Shown here: positions 57,610-64,000 of the stretch, piece after piece
Layout: the number at the start of each line of letters is the position of its first letter
How positions within the stretch are numbered: position 1 is the first letter of the stretch
Assembly: GCA_049487715.1 (NCBI GenBank)
Contig: CP150573.1
Span: 434,001 to 498,000, forward strand
Source of the DNA: Pycnococcus provasolii
Taxonomy: Eukaryota > Chlorophyta > Pseudoscourfieldiophyceae > Pseudoscourfieldiales
Reading direction: 5' to 3'
Length of the DNA stretch: 64,000 nucleotides
The notes under the pieces: generated by a model
Database searches by the model: none
What the model saw: the letters and a program-made list of their open reading frames with translations, nothing else
Told to the model about the DNA's origin: nothing
Made by a program: the position numbers and the translations under genes

Positions 57610-59121
57610 ATGGCAGAAGAGGAGCCTGGTGAGCAGCCTGCTGATGTTGAGGCGGCGCCGGCAGAGGCAGAGGAAACAGAGGAAACGTCGGCAGCGGTGC
57701 CGGACGAATCAGCAGACGCATCAGCAGATGCGGCCGCTTTAGCGGGTGATGGCAGTGCTGATGATGCGACAATGTCAGCCGTGGACGGAGAACAGCCGGC
57801 GGAGGCTGACGGAGAACAGCCGGCGGAAGGTGCGGAGAACGAAGGCGTACCGCCACTCAGTCTTGGACAAGAGGCTGACGAGGAGCAGAACGACGAGGAC
57901 TTTGAGGAACTCGACCAGGACTTCGACGCGGAGGACGAGCAGGATGTGCTCACGGACATTGATGACACGTACGCAGACGAGGACGTCTATGGAAAGGCGA
58001 GATACCTACAGGCGTGCGAGGAACTCGGCGTCGTTCCGGTGAGCCAAATCCTCAAGTTCCTCGAGCACGACACGCTCCAGGCGACGCACTACGGACTGGG
58101 AACGCGCGGCGCGCTTGCCGTCGCACAGGCGCTCGAGGTGAACGAAACCATCACGGTCGTGCGCTTCGGGGACAACAACCTCGGCGGCGAGGGTGCGGCG
58201 GCGCTGTGCGACGTCGTGCAGCGACATCACAGAGTCAAGGAGCTCGACCTCAGCCGCAACGACCTCAGGTACAAGGCTGGCGAGATACGCAAGCCAAAGG
58301 GTGGCGAGGACGGCGAGGAGGTGCCCAACGACGGCTCGGCGAGCCCGACGTCGCAGGCAATCATGGGTAGCGGAACGCCTAAGCTGAGGAGTCTCAGCTA
58401 CCGCGGAGGTGAGTCGCTCGCACGGCTGGTGCAGTATTCGACCATCACCACGCTGATTTTAAGCGACAACGCGCTCGGCGACAAGGCTGTGAGCCTGCTC
58501 GCCGACGCCATCGCGCACTCGATGACGCTCGAGATCCTCGACCTCTCGCGCAACGAGCTTGGCGAGCTGGCTGGCCGCAAGCTTGGTGAGATGGCGTCGG
58601 TCAACTCTCACCTCGTGCAGCTCGACCTCAGCTGGAACCACCTGCGAGTTCGCGGGACGGCGGCGCTGTGCTCTGGCCTTGTAAGCAGCATTTCGCTGGG
58701 CGTGGTCATGCTAGGCTGGAATGGCCTTGGCGACGAGGGAGCCGCCGCGGTTGGCGACATGCTCGAGGGCAACGACCACATCGTCGAGCTGACTCTGTCG
58801 GGCAACGGCTTCACGGACGTCGGCTTTGGGCACATCGCGCGTGGTTTGTCGGTGAACAAGAGCCTCGCCGCCATCGCGCTGAACCAGAACATGCTTCCTC
58901 AGGTTGGCGAGGTGGGCGTGAAGAATGAGGACGGCACGGTGTCCAGTCCGAACCAGGCGGCGCAGGGCACGCAGCACATTGTCGACGCCGTGAACACGAA
59001 CAAGGGCATCGTTTACGTCAACATGGAGAACACGAACGCCATCCAGGTTGAGATTGAGAAGATGGAGGGCGTGCTTGAGGAGCGCAGAGAAAAGGCGCGC
59101 GCGGCGAGCGCGGGTGGCTAA
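57610..59121 (+). CDS. Ribonuclease-inhibitor-type leucine-rich-repeat protein
   Basis: 503 residues from ATG 57610 (the frame is open to 57580 without an ATG). Residues 1-125 are acidic (AEEEPGEQPADVEAAPAEAE, then DFEELDQDFDAEDEQD). From about 150 on, RI-type repeats of about 28 residues are seen: ITVVRFGDNNLGGEGAAALC, VKELDLSRNDLRYKAGEI, ITTLILSDNALGDKAVSLLA, LEILDLSRNELGELAGRKLG, LVQLDLSWNHLRVRGTAALC, LGVVMLGWNGLGDEGAAAVG and IVELTLSGNGFTDVGFGHIA. A short helical C-terminus (VQVEIEKMEG-type) ends it. RI-type LRR proteins occur in LRRC74, in ciliary DRC5/TCTE1 and elsewhere; the acidic head fits none specifically. It is most likely a scaffold. Convergent with the next gene at 51 bp. Confidence 0.85.
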   Translation: MAEEEPGEQPADVEAAPAEAEETEETSAAVPDESADASADAAALAGDGSADDATMSAVDGEQPAEADGEQPAEGAENEGVPPLSLGQEADEEQNDEDFEELDQDFDAEDEQDVLTDIDDTYADEDVYGKARYLQACEELGVVPVSQILKFLEHDTLQATHYGLGTRGALAVAQALEVNETITVVRFGDNNLGGEGAAALCDVVQRHHRVKELDLSRNDLRYKAGEIRKPKGGEDGEEVPNDGSASPTSQAIMGSGTPKLRSLSYRGGESLARLVQYSTITTLILSDNALGDKAVSLLADAIAHSMTLEILDLSRNELGELAGRKLGEMASVNSHLVQLDLSWNHLRVRGTAALCSGLVSSISLGVVMLGWNGLGDEGAAAVGDMLEGNDHIVELTLSGNGFTDVGFGHIARGLSVNKSLAAIALNQNMLPQVGEVGVKNEDGTVSSPNQAAQGTQHIVDAVNTNKGIVYVNMENTNAIQVEIEKMEGVLEERREKARAASAGG

Positions 59122-59172
59122 GCGTAATTTTAAATGAAAGAATATATGAATGGTCACATCACAAGCGGTGTC

Positions 59173-59895
59173 TCAGGCTGCGGCGTCCGCCTCGAGAGCC
59201 AGCTCCTCGAAGCCCGCGCCACCACCAGGCTCTTCGAAGTCGTTCGCGTCGAGCCAGCGCTGCACCTTGCGCATAGCCTTGTTGAGCGTTTTGTTTTGTG
59301 GCGAGCCTGTTGTGTTTTCCCCGTCTGCTGCGCCTCGGTCGCCACGGCTGCGACTTGCCTTCTCCTTTGATCCTTCCTCCGCCGGCGTCGCCTGTGCCTG
59401 TGCCTGTGCCTGCGCGGCAGGTTGTGGCGTTTCCTCGGGTGCTGCGACGCGTGTCGGGGACTTTTCCACAGCCGCAGCGACGTCCTCAGGTTTCTGCGCC
59501 GGCTGCGGCGTGGGGAACGGGTCGGCGTACTTTTTCAAAGGCGACGACGCCTTGGGCGTCGACACCTGCTGTTGCGTGTTATCTGCTGTATTGCGCGCTG
59601 GCGACATGGGCATGGCAGAGACCCCGCCATTGTCCCCCCCGTTCCCGTGCCCAGACGACAGAACGGCGGTTGGTACGAACGCGGATGCTGTCGCTTTCGC
59701 CTTCAAAAGCGCGTTAGATTTCCTAGATTTCAAAACAAACGTCGCCAAAACTTCGTCCTGTGCTTGTAGTGATTGTTTTAGTGGAGATATTTTCGAGACG
59801 ACTACGGACTCGTATCGTTCGCAAGCTAGAGATAAATCCTTATGAGCGTTTGAAAATGACGAAGGAATGGGAGGCATGGTGAGGGACATCTCCAT
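59173..59895 (-). CDS. Hypothetical disordered protein
   Basis: 240 residues from ATG 59895. A short helical head (KDLSLACERYESVVVSKISP, then DEVLATFVLKSRKSNAL) is followed by about 140 residues of Pro/Ala/Gln/Ser-rich sequence with no order (QAQAQAQATPAEEGSKEKAS). The C-terminus contains LNKAMRKVQRWLDANDFEEP, a probable amphipathic helix. No family was recognised. Composition and ATG context suggest it is expressed, but it could evolve quickly. Confidence 0.62.
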   Translation of the reverse strand: MEMSLTMPPIPSSFSNAHKDLSLACERYESVVVSKISPLKQSLQAQDEVLATFVLKSRKSNALLKAKATASAFVPTAVLSSGHGNGGDNGGVSAMPMSPARNTADNTQQQVSTPKASSPLKKYADPFPTPQPAQKPEDVAAAVEKSPTRVAAPEETPQPAAQAQAQAQATPAEEGSKEKASRSRGDRGAADGENTTGSPQNKTLNKAMRKVQRWLDANDFEEPGGGAGFEELALEADAAA

Positions 59896-60505
59896 GGAAG
59901 TTTGTGAAGTTTGAGGGCGGTGCTAATGTGTTTCTTCCACACTCGGGAAGGTTGGCGAGAGCGCCCTTTAAAAAAAGAAACTCCAAAGAAAGTAGGGGAT
60001 AGGGGGAGGGTCCCCATGCAAGAGGGGATCCCCTCATCCCCTAGGGCCAGGTCTAAGGGGGCAAAACACGTTCCCCCTCCCCCTCAATCAAGGCAACAAA
60101 CAGGCAGACCCCAATAGTCTGGAAAAAGGGGTTTCCGATGCATCGGGAATATAATGGGGGGGACCCCGGACCCGGCCTTATTATTCCCCTTCCCCTTCCC
60201 CTTCCCCAGTTCCCGTTCCCGATTTCAGAAATAACAATATTACAATAAGGGCAACAGAGCCTGGGATCGCTATGTTAACCCTAACCCTAACCGGCTAACC
60301 CTAATAATGCTGTAACCCTAACCCTAACCGGCTAACCCTAATGCTCTTAACCCTAACGGTAGTTCCTTTTTGACTATCGTAAACCCTAACGCTTTGCTTT
60401 CTTGTTGGTTCGAAACATCTGCTTTCCATCTGCTCAGTGCTCTTCCCCCCTTTTCCTTTCCGCGGGGTTTGAATATCCGGCAACTCTGGGGGTGCCATCC
60501 ATTCC
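59896..60505. other. Divergent spacer with telomere-like tracts upstream of SMC6
   Basis: About 610 bp. CCCCTTCCCCTTCCCC lies near 60185-60210, and CCCTAA tracts at 60275-60358. A PolyPu-type run (GGGGTCCCCATGC) lies near 60005. No gene is supported. Confidence 0.5.
60275..60358 (-). repeat. Repeated CCCTAA telomere-like tracts
   Basis: Two copies of a block with TAACCCTAACCCTAACCGGC followed by TAACCCTAAT, then TTAACCCTAACGG. The block itself, not only the hexamer, is duplicated with about a 40-bp period. Confidence 0.85.
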
Positions 60506-63500
60506 ATGGCTGCTGCTGGTGGTGGTGGTGGTGGTGGTGTGCGCCATGATCGTCGGACTCGGGCCTCCACTGGTGCTGGTGCCTCCACTGCTGGTGCCTC
60601 CACTGCTGCTGGTGGTCCTTCTACTGCATTCATTCCGTCGTCATCAGCCTCACCATCATGGGCACCATCATCATTAGCATTGTTCCCGTGCGTGGGTCAC
60701 ATCTCGCGTGTGATTCTGCAAGACTTCATGTGCCACGCTCACTTGGCGTGCTCACTGGACGCGTCAACATCCAACGTCATCACAGGCGTGAACGGCTCGG
60801 GGAAATCTGCCATCATCGCGGGTATCGTCGCCGCGCTCGCCGTGTCAGGGGCAGGGTCGGGGGCAGCAGGAAGAGCAGGAAAAGCAAATAAAAAACGTAA
60901 CCTCATCAGAGACGTCGGCGCGTCTGGATCGGCGAGCGCATCCGCCACCGTCTGGATTCACAACGCGCCAGAACAAGACGCGTACATGCACGAAACGTAC
61001 GGGCCTTTCATTGGGGTATGCCGCACGCTAGGACACGGCGCGGGCGTAAAACTTCTCGCGCACGACGGAAAAGTCGTCTCGACGCGCGTCGCAGACTTGC
61101 GCGAAGTCCTCGACTTCCTCAACGTCGACGTCGCGAACCCGAGCGTCGCACTCACGCAGGATGGAAGTCGCGCGTTCCTGACCACAAGCACGCCGGCGCA
61201 GAAATTCGACTTCTTCCTGCGCGCGACGCTACTTGACAAGGTGATTGACGCACTCAAGCTCATCGAAGTACACGGAGAGGCCATCGAGGAGTGTCTCGCA
61301 ACGCGGCACGCAGACATGCTCAAGCTTGAAAGCGAACGTCAGGAGGCTATCACCGCATTATCCAACTTGGATATGGTCACAGACCTCTACGAGCAGGAGC
61401 GTGACATCGAACGACTTCTCGTGTGGGCGAACGTCTACGCTTCCGAGGATGCGCACGCGGCGAGCTCTTCAACAGCCGAAACGGCGAGAAAGAAAATTGC
61501 GGCGCTGAAAAGCACGCGCAGTGCCGTGGAGCAGTCTGTGGACCTTGCAAGAAGCGAGGCTGAAGATACGTTTCAAGACGCCGCCAAGGCGAGGGAGGTG
61601 GAGATGAGCGCAAATGAGGCACGCAGACATGCCGCCGCGAAAGAGGCGCGCGCACGTGCCGCGGCGGACGTGGCCCGCGAAGCATTGCAAGAGGGTGCGC
61701 GTCGCCGTGCAGCCGCACACGCATCCGCAACTGCCGCCGCGGCAGCCGCCGTAACCGTCAGCGCGAGTGCGACGGCGGCGTCTCGTAGCATCGACGAAAA
61801 GGTGCAAGTGAAGAGAAACGACCTTGAGCAGGCTACCGCTATTCTGCGGGACGCCATCGCAGCGAAGCAGAAGAACGAGGCTTGCGTGCTTCGCGACATT
61901 GCATCGGTGCCAGCCGCCGCCTCTGCAGCCGCCGCAGCTGGACAGCGACTCGCGCAGTTTCGTGCGCGTCTTAGCAGCAAGCCTCCGATGCGAGGATTTC
62001 ATCGAACGCCCGTCGGGCCGATTGGCGCGTACATCAGTGTCACCGACCCGGTGTGGGCAGCCGCGAGTATGGCATGCATCGGCCGCGGCTTCCTCTCAAG
62101 CTACGTCGTGCACGATAATCACGATCGAGCGCGCCTGCTTGCGCACCTCGCTGGGACGTCGTCGTCGGCAATGCCTCCCACGATTCTTGTTGCGCGCTTT
62201 GATCATGTCAAGCCGCACGCGATTACGAAGCCGTGGAAGGGCACAATCACAGTCAACAGCGTGGTAGAAATCGCTGGTGAGCATTCCACTCTTCTGCGTA
62301 ATCTTCTCATCGACCATTGCCGCATCGAGCGCATCGCTCTGTTTCGCACGTTTGATGAGGGGAAGGCTGTCGTGTTTGGAAGATCCAAATCTGCGGCTGC
62401 TGGGCCGGACGAGGCGTACCTCGCCGACGGGACGAGACTTCTGCTACGTGGAAAGACGGAGACGGTTATAATGTCAGGTCGAACGGGCGGTGTACCAACT
62501 GCGCAGTCTCGAAAAATGCCCCCCGCCGGCTCTGCAGCAAAGACTCCAAATGCAGCGTTAAAGCAGTTGGAGGAAGAGCATGAACTCGCGCTTGCAGACG
62601 CAGCGGCTGCCGAGGTGTCGCTGAAGCAGTCAACACAAGCGCTAGAGCGCGAAAAGAAGCGCGTTGCTGCAGCCCTCGAGAATCGCACGCGCGTGCGAAG
62701 ACAGCTTGACGTGCTTGAGGTGGAGCGCAATGAGCGTGACCGTGTGCTTGCATTGGACGAGGCACTTCGACGTGAGCAGGAGGATGCGCCGAGCGACGAA
62801 GAGGAAGGACTGTGTGTCTCCGACGCGACGAGACGACGCCACCAGCTGTGCGATGATCGGGATCGCGAACTTCAGGCTGCACAAAAGTCTCTGCAAGATG
62901 CCGATGAAGCCGTCGTGAATGCACAGAGACATCTTAAGGATGCGAAGCGACGCGCGGAGGAGTGCGAGCAGGAAATTGAAGAGAGCATGTTGGAATTGGC
63001 TGCGGCAGATGCTGAGTTGGCGAACACGGAGGCGGTGTACGCGGCAGCCTCATCTGTGCTATCGGACCTTGCGAAAGCGAAGGAGAAGGCTCTCAGGCAG
63101 GCTAAGAGCCTTGCCGGCACTTCGAAGACAGCTACACGCGCAGAATTGCACATTGGCACGAATGCGTCCGCCGAGACTCGTGCCGTGGAATTGAGCCGGC
63201 AGCTGCGGATTGTTCGAAGTCGTCTTTCGGCGCTCTCCGATGAAGCTGGCGCCGGCGCTGTGCTTTCGCTGGATGCATCGGGCCGAGAGGCTGTTCGACG
63301 CCGCCTTGCGAAAAAGGCGAAGAAAAGCTCGGAGAGATTTGAGGAAGCGCGCTCGACTCTTGACGGCGCTCTAAATGTGGGACACCGCTTGAAGCAGATG
63401 CTGTCAGGCCGACGCCAGGCTCTTGAAAAGTCTATGCACATGCTTAAACAAGAGGTTGCGTATGCGTTCAACGCCATTCTTTATAATCGAGGTCACACCG

Positions 63501-63979
63501 GCTCGCTCGACGTTAACTTCGAAACAGGCGAGCTTGACGTGGTGGTGAAAATGAAGGGCAATGAAAATGCTGGCGCACAAGGTTACTGCGCGCAGGGCAT
63601 CGCGTCGACGAAGTCTGGTCAACCTGCGGGCGCAAAGTCGAAAAAACGTGGCAAGGAAGCTTCTTCGGGCGAGGATTTGAGGGGACTAAGCGGCGGGGAA
63701 CGCTCCTATGCAACGCTTGCATTTGTCATGGCTCTCGCTCGTGTGTCTGAGTCGCCACTGCAGATCCTCGACGAGCCGGATGTGTTCATGGATCCCGTGA
63801 CGCGCAAGGCTGCGCTTGATCTAATGCTAGCCGAGCAGCGGCGCAGCAGAACGCAGCTGATTTACGCGACACCGCACGACGTGAATCGAATGTTAGAGTC
63901 GTCGCGCAAACGGTCTGCTTCGGATGCTGCATGGCAGTGCAAGGTGCACGTGTTGGCGAAGAGAGCGAAGCAGACTTGA
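60506..63979 (+). CDS. SMC6: SMC6, structural maintenance of chromosomes subunit
   Basis: SMC6 pairs with SMC5 in the SMC5/6 complex, which acts in homologous repair, replication and restriction of extrachromosomal DNA. 1,157 residues from ATG 60506, a usual length. A Gly/Ala/Ser-rich head precedes GHISRVILQDFMCHAHL and the Walker A loop GVNGSGKSA (94-102). A first coiled coil covers about 250-460, the hinge about 495-680 (FHRTPVGPIGAYISVTDPVW), and a second coiled coil about 695-1000. The head half closes with DLRGLSGGERSYATLAF (signature, about 1061) and LQILDEPDVFMDPVTRKAAL (Walker B and D-loop, about 1086). LSGGERSxxT and the FMDPVTRK block point to SMC6, not SMC5. Here a Pro replaces the Phe usual after LDE. 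The frame is uninterrupted. Confidence 0.93.
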   Translation: MAAAGGGGGGGVRHDRRTRASTGAGASTAGASTAAGGPSTAFIPSSSASPSWAPSSLALFPCVGHISRVILQDFMCHAHLACSLDASTSNVITGVNGSGKSAIIAGIVAALAVSGAGSGAAGRAGKANKKRNLIRDVGASGSASASATVWIHNAPEQDAYMHETYGPFIGVCRTLGHGAGVKLLAHDGKVVSTRVADLREVLDFLNVDVANPSVALTQDGSRAFLTTSTPAQKFDFFLRATLLDKVIDALKLIEVHGEAIEECLATRHADMLKLESERQEAITALSNLDMVTDLYEQERDIERLLVWANVYASEDAHAASSSTAETARKKIAALKSTRSAVEQSVDLARSEAEDTFQDAAKAREVEMSANEARRHAAAKEARARAAADVAREALQEGARRRAAAHASATAAAAAAVTVSASATAASRSIDEKVQVKRNDLEQATAILRDAIAAKQKNEACVLRDIASVPAAASAAAAAGQRLAQFRARLSSKPPMRGFHRTPVGPIGAYISVTDPVWAAASMACIGRGFLSSYVVHDNHDRARLLAHLAGTSSSAMPPTILVARFDHVKPHAITKPWKGTITVNSVVEIAGEHSTLLRNLLIDHCRIERIALFRTFDEGKAVVFGRSKSAAAGPDEAYLADGTRLLLRGKTETVIMSGRTGGVPTAQSRKMPPAGSAAKTPNAALKQLEEEHELALADAAAAEVSLKQSTQALEREKKRVAAALENRTRVRRQLDVLEVERNERDRVLALDEALRREQEDAPSDEEEGLCVSDATRRRHQLCDDRDRELQAAQKSLQDADEAVVNAQRHLKDAKRRAEECEQEIEESMLELAAADAELANTEAVYAAASSVLSDLAKAKEKALRQAKSLAGTSKTATRAELHIGTNASAETRAVELSRQLRIVRSRLSALSDEAGAGAVLSLDASGREAVRRRLAKKAKKSSERFEEARSTLDGALNVGHRLKQMLSGRRQALEKSMHMLKQEVAYAFNAILYNRGHTGSLDVNFETGELDVVVKMKGNENAGAQGYCAQGIASTKSGQPAGAKSKKRGKEASSGEDLRGLSGGERSYATLAFVMALARVSESPLQILDEPDVFMDPVTRKAALDLMLAEQRRSRTQLIYATPHDVNRMLESSRKRSASDAAWQCKVHVLAKRAKQT

Positions 63980-64000
63980 AAATGTGCTGTTGCATGTTGT

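Overview
The window is nuclear DNA of a microbial eukaryote. The genes are large, mostly intronless and GC-rich, and their products are eukaryotic: UFD1, eIF2 gamma, POT1, PHF5A/Rds3, SRP68, a tubulin tyrosine ligase-like enzyme, DRC9/IQCG and SMC6. A small green alga is my best guess, because of long Ser-Pro-rich (hydroxyproline-type) tracts, a Rossmann protein with a plastid-like leader, a polycystin with a CGDGVCE module, and several axoneme-type proteins. Short TTAGGG-type tracts recur between genes. The lineage is an inference. No rRNA, tRNA or CRISPR was recognised.

Layout: 1-2.4 kb, UFD1 (5' truncated) and an FYR-domain protein. 2.7-4.8 kb, an internally deleted Copia retrotransposon with identical 140-bp LTRs and a 5-bp target duplication. 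5.1-6.5 kb, eIF2 gamma. 6.85-8.2 kb, a chained repeat element (A-B-A-B) holding a broken methyltransferase-like ORF. 8.8-11.8 kb, POT1 and PHF5A. 12.4-17.3 kb, a giant secreted protein. 18.1-20 kb, an ankyrin protein with a possible GIY-YIG-like tail. 20.1-24 kb, a hypothetical gene, SRP68 and a plastid-type Rossmann protein. 25-35.6 kb, a 3,501-residue polycystin-type channel with one 112-bp intron. 35.7-41.6 kb, a cupin-DUF952 fusion, a TTLL3/8-type ligase and a TPR-like protein. 43.6-47 kb, a palindromic element, an IQ-repeat gene with broken frame and DRC9. 47.8-51.5 kb, an SLX9-like protein, a BtuF-like/DUF5522/Dph6 fusion and a zinc-ribbon protein that begins with a histone H3 tail look-alike. 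51.6-64 kb, a minisatellite, two hypothetical proteins, a 731-bp palindromic element, an LRR protein, a disordered protein and SMC6.

Gene order alternates strand almost throughout. Convergent neighbours lie 38-160 bp apart in nearly every case, while the longer 5' spacers hold most of the repeats, transposons and telomere-like tracts. Functions are mixed (telomere and DNA maintenance, splicing, translation and secretion, cilium), and nothing suggests operons. The least ordinary items are the H3-tail look-alike, the Dph6 fusion, the polycystin architecture, the altered zinc ligands of PHF5A and the two structured mobile elements.
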